Shown: positions 16,535-25,825, counted from the first letter of the stretch. The stretch is 64,000 nt of DNA from Mesorhizobium sp. M4B.F.Ca.ET.203.01.1.1 (GCF_004791025.1 NZ_SRUO01000009.1:124001-188000); one strand, 5' to 3'. A program made the numbers and translations. Notes: generated from the letters alone by a model not told the origin.

Positions 16535-16855
16535 TCAGCCCTGGCGGGCGGGTACGCGCACGACCAGCCCGTCGAGGGCGTCGCGCACCTTGATCTGGCA
16601 GGACAGGCGCGAATTCGGCTGGACGTCGTAGGCGAAGTCCAGCATGTCCTCCTCCATCGCCTCCGGCTCGCCGACCTCGGCCGTCCAGGCCTCGTCGACA
16701 TAGACATGGCAGGTCGCGCAGGCGCAGGCACCGCCGCATTCGGCCTCTATTCCGGGCACTGCGTTGCGGATGGCGTTCTCCATGACGGTCGAGCCGTTTT
16801 CGGCATCCATGTCGAACTGTGTGCCGTCATTGGCAATGAAGGTCAGCTTGGTCAT
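16535..16855 (-). CDS. 2Fe-2S ferredoxin, adrenodoxin type
   Basis: The 106-residue protein has the adrenodoxin-type cluster pattern C40-x5-C46-x2-C49 with the fourth ligand C86 (LSCQIKV); C44 is an additional cysteine inside the loop. Such ferredoxins feed P450s, iron-sulfur assembly or dehydrogenases. It precedes the ferredoxin reductase gene on the same strand with about 90 bases between, so the two probably form one redox pair. ATG 16855 has GGTGACAA upstream. Confidence 0.94.
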   Translation of the reverse strand: MTKLTFIANDGTQFDMDAENGSTVMENAIRNAVPGIEAECGGACACATCHVYVDEAWTAEVGEPEAMEEDMLDFAYDVQPNSRLSCQIKVRDALDGLVVRVPARQG

Positions 16856-16949
16856 TTGTCACCTGAAGGGGAGTTCCAGCCGAGATAATCACTCCGGCGG
16901 ACAAGTCAACTGCGGCGCGAAAGCGCCGCGCCGTGACGTTTTTTTGGAA

Positions 16950-17318
16950 CTAGCGGCCGATGGCGGCGATGAACTCGCGCACTTCCTCGATCAGGACGCC
17001 GAGCCGGTTCAGGGTCTTGGCGTCTTCGGGCTGGCCTTCGATGGCGGCGGCACAATCGGCGATTGCAAACGCTCCCACCCCGCGCGCCGAGCCTTTGAGC
17101 CCATGCGCCAGCAGCAAGCGCTCCTTAACCTCGGCTTCGAGGATCTTGTCGCGCACGCCGAGCGCCTGCTGCACGAACAGCGCCAGCACCTCCTGCTCGA
17201 GAGCGCGATCGCCCATCGTCTGGCGCGAAAGATGGGCGAGATCCACAGGACGTGACCTGGCCGTTCCCGAGACGTCGCCGCCGGGCATGGAAAAAGCAAT
17301 GCCGCTTTCGCCGCGCAT
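16950..17318 (-). CDS. Histidine phosphotransfer (Hpt) domain protein
   Basis: This is a stand-alone Hpt protein of 122 residues. The four-helix bundle contains the phospho-accepting site LLLAHGLKGSARGVGA with H72. Hpt proteins relay phosphate from hybrid kinases to response regulators. The start at 17316-17318 (MRGESGIAF) has AGGGAG upstream; a longer frame to 17378 is possible but lacks support. It is divergent from the giant GPR-like gene with 290 bases between. Its kinase partner is not known from the window, although CckA is a candidate hybrid kinase in the same stretch. It is not the ChpT type, which lacks this motif. Confidence 0.88.
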   Translation of the reverse strand: MRGESGIAFSMPGGDVSGTARSRPVDLAHLSRQTMGDRALEQEVLALFVQQALGVRDKILEAEVKERLLLAHGLKGSARGVGAFAIADCAAAIEGQPEDAKTLNRLGVLIEEVREFIAAIGR

Positions 17319-17437
17319 GAAATTTGCAGCTCCCTGGTGTTCAGACTTGCCTGGAAAACTAGGCGAATCCCGTAGCAAACGGGTTAATGATTGACCTGAA
17401 AAAATGTTGACAGGGAGGCCGCGAAATCACGTCTCCG

Positions 17438-17453
17438 TTAACCCTATATTTAA
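17438..17453. promoter_or_regulatory. CtrA-like site upstream of the GPR gene
   Basis: TTAA-N8-TTAA (TTAACCCTATATTTAA) is one base longer than the CtrA consensus TTAA-N7-TTAA. Taking N7, the second half-site reads TTTA. The motif lies 155 bases before the GPR start and shares GTTAAC-C-CTATATTTA with the nrdJ upstream region. The assignment is tentative. Confidence 0.35.
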
Positions 17454-17608
17454 AGTTTTACGTATCGCCCAGAATGCAGGTTTTCTTTACCCCTGTGTGT
17501 CATTACGATACGAGGGTCCATTTTCAGCCTCCTGCGTGGGATAAGACAAGCCAGAATCACGGCTCAAAATCATAACTCCCCCGGCAGCTAGTACAGGGTA
17601 GCGAAGGC

Positions 17609-20600
17609 ATGGCGAAGAAACCAACGACACGAACTCTCGACAGCGACGTGGCCAAGGAGCTCGAAAAGGCACTCGACCTTGATTTGAGCGTAGATGGCGA
17701 CGGCGGCCTCGATATGGCGGCGTCGATGGAAGATCTGGAAGCGCAGATTTCGGCCGCGGCTGACGAACTGGCGCGCGAAGGGCGTGGCCACAAGGAAGAA
17801 CCGGTGGTTGTTCAGAGCCAGAATGCCAGGCCAATACAGAACACGCAGCCGGCGGCGAAGCCCGCCGAGTTGCGTCCGGTTGAAACGCGCAACGGCGCGC
17901 AGCCGGCCGGCTTCACCCCGGCCAATGACGACCGCCAGAAGGACTACCGCACCCTGCTGCATGGCCTCAACCGCCGCGCGTCGAGCACGATCTACTGGGT
18001 TGTGGCGTTCATTTCGCTGGCATGGATCGCCGGCGCCGGCGGCCTGGCCAATCTTCTGTTCGGTTCGGGCATCTGGAAGATCCGCACCTTCGACCAGTTT
18101 TTCGCCCGCCCCGAGCTGATCGGCCTGGCAGTCGCGGCAATCATTCCCGTGATCCTGTTCTGGGCCTTCGCGGCCATGGTGCGCCGCGCGCAGGAAATGC
18201 GCATTGCCGCGCAGTCGATGACGGAAGTGGCCTTCCGCCTGGCCGAGCCGGAAAACCTCGCCCAGGACCGCGTCATGATGATCGGCCAGGCCGTGCGCCG
18301 CGAAGTCGCGGCGATGGGCGAAGGCATCGAGCGCACGCTGGCGCGCGCGGTCGAGCTGGAAACGCTTGTCCACAGCGAAGTCAACCAGATCGAGCGCTCC
18401 TATTCGGAGAACGAGGCCCGTATCCGCTCGCTGGTCGATGGCCTCGGCAGCGAGCGCGAAGCGGTCGTCAGCCATGCCGAGCGCGTGCGCGCCTCGATCG
18501 CCAGCGCGCATGAGACGCTGCGGGACGAAATCGGCTCCGCCAGCGACATCATCCGCGACTCCATCCTCAATGCGTCGACCAAGCTGTCGATGACAATCAA
18601 CAATTCCGGCGACACGCTGATCGACCGCATCAACGAAAGCTCGATGTCGATCTTCGATTCGGTCGAGGGCCGGCTCGATTCGATCACCGACCGGCTGTCG
18701 ACCTCGGGCGAGGCCTTCGCCAGCCTGCTCGACACCCGCATCGCCAAACTGACCGACACCACCGACGGCCTCACCCGCTCGCTGACCGACCTGCTCGACG
18801 ACCGCACCAGCGGCATGGTTTCGCTGCTAGGCGGCGCCGCGCGCACGCTGAGTTCCGAGTTCGAGAACAGCCTCAGCGGCATCGAACGGACGCTGGCCGA
18901 ACGCGGCCAGGCGCTGATCAGCGAATTCCAGACCCGCGCCGAGGCGCTCGACACCGGCACGCAGAAGCTCAATGCCGCGCTCGAAGCCCGCGCCCGCCAG
19001 ATCAATGAGACGCTGGTCGAGCGCGCTCGCGAAATCGCCAATACCTTTGCAGAGAGCAAGGACCAGCTCTCGGCGATGATCGACCAGGGCAAGACGCAGA
19101 TCGGCGCCGACATGGCCGACATCGTCTCGTCGACCTCCTCCATGCTCGAGGCCCGCGCCAGCGACTTCGCCGGCCGCATGGAAGCCGCTCGCCACGTCGT
19201 CTCGCGTTCCTTCGACAGCGACATCCAGCGGCTCGCAGATGCCCGCGTCGGCATCGAGGAGGCGGTGGAAAACCACAGCCGCAAGCTTTCGGAAAGCCGC
19301 GATCGCATGGCGGCCGCCATGCAGGCCGACCTGGCGACGTTCGCCGAAAGCCGTGCCGGCATCGACGCCGCCGTGACCGACCAGGTGCAGAAGCTGGCGG
19401 AAGGCCGCAACCTCATCGCGCGCGCGTTGGAAGACGACCTGCGCAAGGTCAACGAGTCGCGCGCCGCGATCGACGCGTCGCTGGGCAGCCACCTGGAGCA
19501 GCTCGAAGAAGGCCGCAACCGGCTTGCCCAGGCCCTGAATGACGACTCCGGAAAGCTCGTGCAAGCCCGTACGATCATTGACGAAATGGTTGCCGGCCAC
19601 GTCGGGAAGCTCGCCGAGGGCCGCAACATCCTGTCGCGCGCCCTGGAAGCCGATCTCGGCAAGCTGGCCGACAGCCGCGCCAGCATCGACGGGCTGGTCG
19701 CCGGCCAGGTCGAGAAGATCGCCGAGGGCCGCTCCGTGCTCGCCAAGGCGCTGGAGACCGATATTATCGGCATCAGGAGCCTGATCGAGACCCATTCCGC
19801 CAAGCTTGCCGAAGACCGCGGCGAACTCAGCCGTTCGCTGGAGAGCGACCTGTCCGGCATCAGGAACCTGGTCGAGGGTCATTCCGTCAGGCTCGCCGAC
19901 GACCGCAGCCTGCTGGCGCAGACGCTGGAGGCCGACCTCGCCAAGCTGGCGGAGGGCCGCGCCAGCATCGACGGTCTGGTCGCCGGCCAGGTCGAAAAGC
20001 TCGCCGAGGGCCGCGACATCCTCAAGCGCGCGCTCGAAGCCGATATCAACACGATCAAGGGCGCCATCGCCGGCCATTCCGAGCGGGTGGCGGAAGAGCG
20101 CAGCCAGCTTTCGAAGGCGCTGGAAGCCGATCTTCAGAATGTGAACAGCCTGATCTCCGACCACACGAACCGGCTCGTCCAGGATCGCTCGACGCTGTCG
20201 CAAGCGCTCCAGGACGATCTGCAGAATGTGAACGGCATCATGGCCGATCACCAGAACAGGCTGGTCCAGGACCGCTCGACGCTGGCCAAGGCGCTGGAGG
20301 TCGATCTCGCCAAGCTGGCGGAGAGCCGCTCCAGCATCGACGGGCTGGTCGCCGGCCAGGTCGAGAAGCTTGCGGAAGGCCGCGATATCCTCAAGCGCGC
20401 GCTGGATGCCGATCTCAGCACGATCAGGAACGCCATTGCCGACCAGTCGCAGAAGCTGACCGACAACCGCGCCGAGTTCGCGCGGGTGCTGGAAGGCGAC
20501 CTGGAGAACGTCAACAGCCTCCTCCAGGGCCATAGCGACAGGCTTGCGCAGGATCGTTCGGCGCTTTCGAAGGCACTTGAGGACGACCTTGCCAAGCTGG

Positions 20601-23600
20601 CCGAAAGCCGCTCCAGCATCGACGGGCTGGTCGCCGGCCAGGTCGAGAAACTCGCCGAGGGCCGCGATATCCTCAGGCGCGCGCTGGAAGCGGACCTGCA
20701 GAAGCTCGTCGCCAGCCGCAGCGAGGTCGACGACATTATCGCCGGCCATGTCGGCAAGCTGGCCGAAGGCCGCGACATGCTGAGCCGCGCGCTGGAAGAC
20801 GATCTGGCGAAGCTCGTCGACACCCGCAAGGATGTCGACCGCTCCCTGTCCGGCCATATCGACCAACTGGCCGCCAGGAGCAGCGACATTTCGGCAACGA
20901 TCGCCGCCGACGTCGAGAAGATCGAGCAGGCGTTCAACCGGCAGACCGGCATCATCGAGGAGCGCGCCGGAACCATGGAACGGGCGCTGTCGACCGGCGT
21001 CGACAACATCCGCAACGTGCTGGAGAAGAGCGCGGTCTTCGTCGCCGGCGCCTTGCGCGAAAAGGTCATGGAGGTCACCAGCGCCCTGCACGAGCAGGCT
21101 GGCCTTGTCTTCAGCGACGCCGACCGCAAGATCGCCGACCGCGCCGAACAGACCTCGGCCGCGCTGCTCGCCAGGGCAGAAGACATCGCCCGCGCCTTCG
21201 AGGACGCCGACCGCCGCCTGCATGCGCGCGCCGAGGACACGTCGAATGCGCTGATCGCACGCGCCGAGGACACCGCCGACCAGCTGTCCGCCCGCGCCAG
21301 CGAGATCGCCGGTACCTTCGACGCCGCGGACCAGAAGCTGGTTGCCCGCGCGGTCGAAACGGCGCAGTCGCTGGCGGCGCGCGCCGGCGACATCCTGCGC
21401 AATTTCGAAGGCGCCGACGAGCGGCTGAGCATGCGCATCGGCGAATCGGCCGAAGCGCTCGCGGCCCGCGCCTCGGACCTCGGCCGCATCTTCGATGCTG
21501 CCGACCAACATCTGATCTCGCGCATCGCCGAGGGATCGGAAGCGCTTTCGTCACGCGCGTCCGAGATCGCTCGCATCTTCGACGATGCGGACCAGCGCCT
21601 GGTCGCGCGCATCGCCGACAGCACCACGACCATCGGCGGCCATGCCGAGACCATCGTCGGGGCCTTCGCCAGCACCGAGCAGCGGGTCGCCGACCGCGCG
21701 CGTCAGACCGGTCAGGAACTGGCCGTCCACGCCCGCGAGATCGAGCAGGCGCTGGCCGGCGCCGACGAGCGCCTGGCGTCGAATGCGGCGGCAGCAGCGG
21801 CCCGGATCGAGGAGCAGATCGCCGGCGTCGAGAACCGCCTCGCCTGCACCACGGAAACGATCGGTCAGAAGCTCAACGAGCAGGTCTCGGGCGCGGAGGC
21901 GCAACTGATTTCGCGCGCCAACGTCATCGCCGAGACCTTCACCGCGGTCGGCCAGCATATCGGTCAGAGCACCAACGACGCGGCCAAAACCATCGGCGCC
22001 AACACCCGCGAGCTCAACACGATGTTGGCGGCGCGCTCGGCCGAAATGTCGAAGATCCTCGACGAAACCGCCAAGCCGCTGGTCGAGCGTTTCGCCCAGG
22101 GCGGCTCGGAGCTGCAGCGGAGCATGGAAGAGGTCACCGAGCGGGCGACCGAGAAGCTGCGCAGCGAAAACGCCGCGCTCGTCAACGCGCTCGCCAGCCG
22201 TACCGCCGAGACCTTGTCGGCGGTGGACGGCGCGCGCTCGACGCTCGCCGAAAGCGTTGCCGACCTCATCGGCCGCATGAGCACCTCCAGCGCCCAGCTC
22301 GGTCAGCTGATCGACCAGGCTGCGGCCAATCTCGGTCATGTCGAGGAACGCCTGTCCGGCAGCACGCAGAGCTTCGCGACAACGACGGAAAAGGCCGCGC
22401 AGACCTTCGCCAGCTCGGCGCGACTGGTCGATTCGAACACGACCCGGCTCACCGACCTGTCGTCGGCCACGCTGCGCGAGGTCGCCTCGATCGCCACCAA
22501 GTTCGACGAGCACAGCCGCTTGCTCTCCAGCGCCTCGGCTCTGCTCAGCTCGGCGCAGAGCAACCTCGAGCACACGCTGGAGCGGCAGTCGTCGCTGGAA
22601 GATCTCGCCGTCGGCCTGGTCAAGAAGTCGGAAGACCTCGAAAAGGTGATGCGTTCGTTCGAAAACCTGGTTGGCCAGACGATGCAGAACGCCGAGGGGC
22701 GGACCATGGAATCGGCGGAGAAGATCCGCACCGCCATCGCCGAGGTCGTCGATTCGGCGACGCGCCGCTTTGCCGACGCCACCGAGGAGATGCGACGCAC
22801 TGCCGGTTCGATCAAGAGCGAGCTCGACCTGACGCGCGCCGAGCTCAAGAAGGGCGTCATCGAGATGCCGGAAGAGGCCAAGGAGTCGACCTCGGCCATC
22901 CGCCGCGCCGTCTCCGAGCAGATCAACGCGCTCAAGGAGCTGTCTGACATCGTTGCGAAATCCGGCCGCAGCGGCAGCAGCGAATCCGGCGAGCCGCGCG
23001 GTCTACGCCCCGCACCGCAGGCGCCGGCCCGTCCTGCCGAGCCGCTGCGTCGCCCGCCGGCACCGCAGCAGTCACAGCAGCCACAGCCGCAACCCGAGCG
23101 CCGGGCACCTCAGGCGCCGCTGGCCGAGACGACCTTGCGCGGCACGCTTGACCTGGATCGCGCTGCCGAGACGGCCCCGCGCCGCGATCCCAATGGCCGC
23201 ACGGCGCAAGGCGGCTGGGTGCGCGATCTCCTGACCGGCGCATCGCGCGAGGAAGAGCTCCGGCCGGCCGCTCCGGCGGAAGCGCCGCGCCCGGCTCCGG
23301 CGCAGCGCTCGCCGCTGCATGTCGTGGAATCGCTCAACTCGCTGTCGGTCGATATCGCCCGCGCCATCGACCACGACGCCTCGATCGAGCTGTGGAACCG
23401 CTACCGGCGCGGCGAGCGTGACGTGTTCACGCGGCGCCTCTACACGCTGAAGGGCCAGCAGACCTTCGACGAGATCCGCCGCAAGTACCAGGCCGAGGCC
23501 GAGTTCCGCGCCGCCGTCGACCGCTACTGCGACGATTTCGAGAAGCTGCTCAAGGATGTGTCGCGCAACGACCGCGACAACATCATGGGCCAAACCTACC

Positions 23601-23662
23601 TGACTTCGGACACCGGCAAGGTCTACACCATGCTGGCCCATGCCAGCGGCCGCCTGCAGTAA
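17609..23662 (+). CDS. Giant coiled-coil membrane protein, Growth Pole Ring (GPR/RgsE) homologue
   Basis: The 2017-residue protein has an acidic N-terminus and two membrane segments at about residues 126-150 and 169-190. It continues in a vast cytoplasmic or periplasmic helical region of apolipoprotein-like repeats, a Pro/Gln-rich linker (about 1795-1915), and a compact C-terminal domain from LNSLSVDIARAID to the end. This matches GPR of Agrobacterium and RgsE of Sinorhizobium, which form a ring at the growing pole and are needed for polar growth and rod shape in bacteria lacking MreB. The helical region shows 18/11-residue unit repeats at residues 540-1095 and 29-residue repeats at about 1197-1390. 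It is divergent from an Hpt gene and ends at a strong terminator. The homology call comes from architecture and size, not alignment. Confidence 0.87.
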   Translation: MAKKPTTRTLDSDVAKELEKALDLDLSVDGDGGLDMAASMEDLEAQISAAADELAREGRGHKEEPVVVQSQNARPIQNTQPAAKPAELRPVETRNGAQPAGFTPANDDRQKDYRTLLHGLNRRASSTIYWVVAFISLAWIAGAGGLANLLFGSGIWKIRTFDQFFARPELIGLAVAAIIPVILFWAFAAMVRRAQEMRIAAQSMTEVAFRLAEPENLAQDRVMMIGQAVRREVAAMGEGIERTLARAVELETLVHSEVNQIERSYSENEARIRSLVDGLGSEREAVVSHAERVRASIASAHETLRDEIGSASDIIRDSILNASTKLSMTINNSGDTLIDRINESSMSIFDSVEGRLDSITDRLSTSGEAFASLLDTRIAKLTDTTDGLTRSLTDLLDDRTSGMVSLLGGAARTLSSEFENSLSGIERTLAERGQALISEFQTRAEALDTGTQKLNAALEARARQINETLVERAREIANTFAESKDQLSAMIDQGKTQIGADMADIVSSTSSMLEARASDFAGRMEAARHVVSRSFDSDIQRLADARVGIEEAVENHSRKLSESRDRMAAAMQADLATFAESRAGIDAAVTDQVQKLAEGRNLIARALEDDLRKVNESRAAIDASLGSHLEQLEEGRNRLAQALNDDSGKLVQARTIIDEMVAGHVGKLAEGRNILSRALEADLGKLADSRASIDGLVAGQVEKIAEGRSVLAKALETDIIGIRSLIETHSAKLAEDRGELSRSLESDLSGIRNLVEGHSVRLADDRSLLAQTLEADLAKLAEGRASIDGLVAGQVEKLAEGRDILKRALEADINTIKGAIAGHSERVAEERSQLSKALEADLQNVNSLISDHTNRLVQDRSTLSQALQDDLQNVNGIMADHQNRLVQDRSTLAKALEVDLAKLAESRSSIDGLVAGQVEKLAEGRDILKRALDADLSTIRNAIADQSQKLTDNRAEFARVLEGDLENVNSLLQGHSDRLAQDRSALSKALEDDLAKLAESRSSIDGLVAGQVEKLAEGRDILRRALEADLQKLVASRSEVDDIIAGHVGKLAEGRDMLSRALEDDLAKLVDTRKDVDRSLSGHIDQLAARSSDISATIAADVEKIEQAFNRQTGIIEERAGTMERALSTGVDNIRNVLEKSAVFVAGALREKVMEVTSALHEQAGLVFSDADRKIADRAEQTSAALLARAEDIARAFEDADRRLHARAEDTSNALIARAEDTADQLSARASEIAGTFDAADQKLVARAVETAQSLAARAGDILRNFEGADERLSMRIGESAEALAARASDLGRIFDAADQHLISRIAEGSEALSSRASEIARIFDDADQRLVARIADSTTTIGGHAETIVGAFASTEQRVADRARQTGQELAVHAREIEQALAGADERLASNAAAAAARIEEQIAGVENRLACTTETIGQKLNEQVSGAEAQLISRANVIAETFTAVGQHIGQSTNDAAKTIGANTRELNTMLAARSAEMSKILDETAKPLVERFAQGGSELQRSMEEVTERATEKLRSENAALVNALASRTAETLSAVDGARSTLAESVADLIGRMSTSSAQLGQLIDQAAANLGHVEERLSGSTQSFATTTEKAAQTFASSARLVDSNTTRLTDLSSATLREVASIATKFDEHSRLLSSASALLSSAQSNLEHTLERQSSLEDLAVGLVKKSEDLEKVMRSFENLVGQTMQNAEGRTMESAEKIRTAIAEVVDSATRRFADATEEMRRTAGSIKSELDLTRAELKKGVIEMPEEAKESTSAIRRAVSEQINALKELSDIVAKSGRSGSSESGEPRGLRPAPQAPARPAEPLRRPPAPQQSQQPQPQPERRAPQAPLAETTLRGTLDLDRAAETAPRRDPNGRTAQGGWVRDLLTGASREEELRPAAPAEAPRPAPAQRSPLHVVESLNSLSVDIARAIDHDASIELWNRYRRGERDVFTRRLYTLKGQQTFDEIRRKYQAEAEFRAAVDRYCDDFEKLLKDVSRNDRDNIMGQTYLTSDTGKVYTMLAHASGRLQ
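19230..20890 (+). repeat. In-gene 18/11-residue repeat array of the GPR-like protein
   Basis: About 550 residues alternate between A units of 18 residues (type KLAEGRDILKRALEADL+1) and either B units of 18 (type KLAESRSSIDGLVAGQVE) or C units of 11 (type NVNSLISDHTN). C looks like B with seven residues removed. AB pairs give a 36-residue period and AC pairs a 29-residue period. The B unit SIDGLVAGQVEK recurs at residues 692, 786, 909 and 1003, spaced 94, 123 and 94 residues, which equals 36 plus two, three and two times 29. DNA copies are nearly identical. Confidence 0.9.
21196..21780 (+). repeat. In-gene 29-residue repeat array of the GPR-like protein
   Basis: A second array begins with a 40-residue unit and continues as five 29-residue units, each starting F-x-x-A/T-D/E-Q/E-x-L/V and containing a second A-R-A or similar motif about 20 residues on (for example FDAADQKLVARAVETAQSLA). 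The 29-residue period equals the AC period of the upstream array although the sequence differs. Confidence 0.85.
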
Positions 23663-23680
23663 GCGGCTTCGGTACACACC

Positions 23681-23708
23681 AAAAAGGCGGGCCATGGCCC
23701 GCCTTTTT
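23681..23708. terminator. Perfect bidirectional terminator after the GPR gene
   Basis: The sequence is a 28-base perfect palindrome: arms AAAAAGGCGGGCC / GGCCCGCCTTTTT around AT, placed between the GPR stop and the convergent lipid-transport lipoprotein gene. It serves both strands. Confidence 0.92.
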
Positions 23709-23763
23709 CATTTGTGCTGGATTGTTTGAGATGGCCAGGAGCGGCGCCTCCCGGGCGAGACCG

Positions 23764-24372
23764 TCAGATCAGCGAATCCGTCCAGAGCACAATGTCCTTC
23801 GCCGCCTGGCCGAAGGCGTTGTCCAGAGCGTTGACGTAGGCGGCGTTGCCGCCTCCCGAAACCGGCGCGCTCGTGGTGAAGCTCTTGGCGGCGCGCACCT
23901 CGCCGTTGCGGTCGTTGAGGATGCGCACGAACAGTTCGACCTCGGCATGCTCGCCGCCATTGACCCGGACTTCGAAGGAACGGACCTCGGCGATGATCTG
24001 GTAGTCGATCGCCAGCCCCTCGCCCGGCTTGCCGACGCCGGCGAAGCTGCCGGAGCGCTGGAAGGTCTCGGCCAGCCTTGCCTGCACGATGAGCGGCAGC
24101 CGGTCGGCCCATTGCGCGCCCTTGAGGTACTGGATCGAGCCGTCGCCCGGCTTGATGACAATGTTCTGGCTGTCCAGCGCCTTGAGCGCGGAGGGCTGGG
24201 CGATCAGGATCTGGCGACGGCTGCGGCCATGGGCGTCCACCGACGGCGCCGACAACTCGAACGTGTCGAGCGGCGCCGGCTTGGCACCGAGGGCCGCGCA
24301 GCCGGCGAGCGAAAGCGCAAGCAGCGCCGCAGCCGATGTCAATCCAACCGACTTCACCCAAACCGACGTCAC
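23764..24372 (-). CDS. ABC-type transport auxiliary lipoprotein (PqiC/DUF330-like) of an Mla system
   Basis: This is the last gene of the Mla-type operon. The 202-residue product has a signal sequence with lipobox LSLAGCAAL, then a domain with QILIAQPSALKALDSQ, QWADRLPLIVQARL and YQIIAEVRSFEV typical of the ABC_trans_aux/PqiC family. These outer-membrane-facing lipoproteins work with MCE proteins. I place the start at GTG 24372 (after CGGGGATCGC) because it puts a normal signal peptide at the N-terminus; the frame opens earlier at 24474 but those residues would precede the signal and overlap the MCE gene. Confidence 0.82.
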   Translation of the reverse strand: MTSVWVKSVGLTSAAALLALSLAGCAALGAKPAPLDTFELSAPSVDAHGRSRRQILIAQPSALKALDSQNIVIKPGDGSIQYLKGAQWADRLPLIVQARLAETFQRSGSFAGVGKPGEGLAIDYQIIAEVRSFEVRVNGGEHAEVELFVRILNDRNGEVRAAKSFTTSAPVSGGGNAAYVNALDNAFGQAAKDIVLWTDSLI

Positions 24373-24451
24373 ACGCGATCCCCGTTGTCCCCAGATCGTA
24401 AGATCAACCCGCAATTGCGGCTCATGTTCTTGCGGTGGGCGCAGGCCGAAG

Positions 24452-25825
24452 TCAACGCCGCACCCTGCCGTCATATTGCCGGACCTCGCCCTCGCCGCCC
24501 GACAGGATACGCCCCGGGTTGCGGCTGAGATCGGTCACCGCTTCCTCGATGCGGTTGATCGAACGCCTGCTGTCCTGGACCAGCGCCTCGACATTCTGCA
24601 GGCCCTGGCCGGAGAAACGGGCGAGATTGTCGGTGATGGTACCGAGCCGCGCATTCAGCGTGTCGGCGACCTGCTTGAACGATTTCAGCGTCTCACGGGC
24701 GTCCGCCATGACGCCGTTCGCCTCGCCCGAGCCGAGCAAGTTGTCGACCTTGGCCAGGATGCCGTCGACGCGCACTGACGCATCGTTGAGCCGCTGCGCC
24801 AGCTGTTTGGCGTCCTTGATGGTGTCGTCGATATCGTCGGCGCGGTTGGCGAATTTGTTCGTGACCTTGGCAATGTCGGCGGCGGCCTGATTGGCGTTGT
24901 CGCTGGCCTTCTGGATGTTGGCCAGCGCCGTGCGCACCTCGGCCGGATCAATGCCGTCGAGCACGCCGTTGACCTTATCCAGCGTGCCTTGCGTCTTCTG
25001 GGCGAAGTCGTTGATCGAGCCGACCGCCGTGTTGACGTTGTTGATGACGGTATCGAACTGTTTGGAGCTTTCCTTCAGGTTGCCGGTGACCGTGTCGACA
25101 TTGGCGACGATGCTCTTGATCTGGTCCTTGTCGACGGCGTTGAGCAGGCCTTCGGCGGCCTTCAGCGTGCCGTCGAGCTTGCCCGAGACACCCTTCAACT
25201 CGTCCGACAACGCACTCACGCTGGACAGGAACTTGTCTATGCCGTCGGAATTCTTGGCCAGCGCGTCGGAAAAGGTCTGCACGTTCTTGACCGTATCGGT
25301 CAGCGGCCCGCGCACGTCATGGGTGAACCCTTCGAGATCGGAAAGCACCTTGTCGGCGCGGGTAAAGATGGTCTGCGCGGTCTGCAGGAGGTTGGTGACC
25401 GCGGATGGATTGGCGACGATCTCGGCGTCCTTGCCCTCCTTCTCGGCCAGGTCGAGAAGGTTTTCCTCATTCAGGTTGGCGCCCTTGAGCTCGATATTGG
25501 CCTGGCCACTGAGGCCGGCAATGCCGATATCGGCCTGCGTCGACTTGGTAAGCGGCGTCGTCCGGCCGATTTCGGTGCTGGCGATCGCGGCCGCCGGATC
25601 GTTGGGCGCGATATAGACGCGCTTGACCACGCCGACCTTGACGCCGTTGAACAGCACCAGGCTGCCGGGGCCGAGGCCCGAAGCCGAACCTGGAATGCGC
25701 ACCAGCAGCACGGCCGTCTCGCCCCTGTCGCCGATGGCGGCGGTCCAATAGACAAAGGCGAAGGCCGCAACAATCGCGGCCAGAGTGAAGATGCCGACAA
25801 TGACGTAGTTGGCTCTTGTTTCCAT
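24452..25825 (-). CDS. mlaD: MlaD-family MCE substrate-binding protein
   Basis: The 457-residue protein has an N-terminal membrane anchor (residues about 7-27) and a single MCE/MlaD domain (LVRIPGSASGLGPGSLVLFN, then VKRVYIAPND). It continues as a long helical C-terminal region of roughly 300 residues rich in Asn, Asp and Ala. MCE proteins form hexameric rings that pass phospholipids across the periplasm. The long helical tail is far larger than in E. coli MlaD and suggests a needle or tunnel as in PqiB/YebT. It lies downstream of the ATPase and permease genes with a 14-base gap. Confidence 0.92.
   Translation of the reverse strand: METRANYVIVGIFTLAAIVAAFAFVYWTAAIGDRGETAVLLVRIPGSASGLGPGSLVLFNGVKVGVVKRVYIAPNDPAAAIASTEIGRTTPLTKSTQADIGIAGLSGQANIELKGANLNEENLLDLAEKEGKDAEIVANPSAVTNLLQTAQTIFTRADKVLSDLEGFTHDVRGPLTDTVKNVQTFSDALAKNSDGIDKFLSSVSALSDELKGVSGKLDGTLKAAEGLLNAVDKDQIKSIVANVDTVTGNLKESSKQFDTVINNVNTAVGSINDFAQKTQGTLDKVNGVLDGIDPAEVRTALANIQKASDNANQAAADIAKVTNKFANRADDIDDTIKDAKQLAQRLNDASVRVDGILAKVDNLLGSGEANGVMADARETLKSFKQVADTLNARLGTITDNLARFSGQGLQNVEALVQDSRRSINRIEEAVTDLSRNPGRILSGGEGEVRQYDGRVRR

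Noticed and set aside
19230..20890. Regularly spaced DNA repeats resembling a CRISPR array
   Set aside because: They lie inside one long reading frame, units are multiples of three bases, and the changes keep the helical pattern, so they are protein repeats.
18827..21511. 894-codon open frame opposite the GPR gene
   Set aside because: It is a shadow of the repeat region; repeats keep the opposite strand free of stops. No domain or ribosome-binding site.
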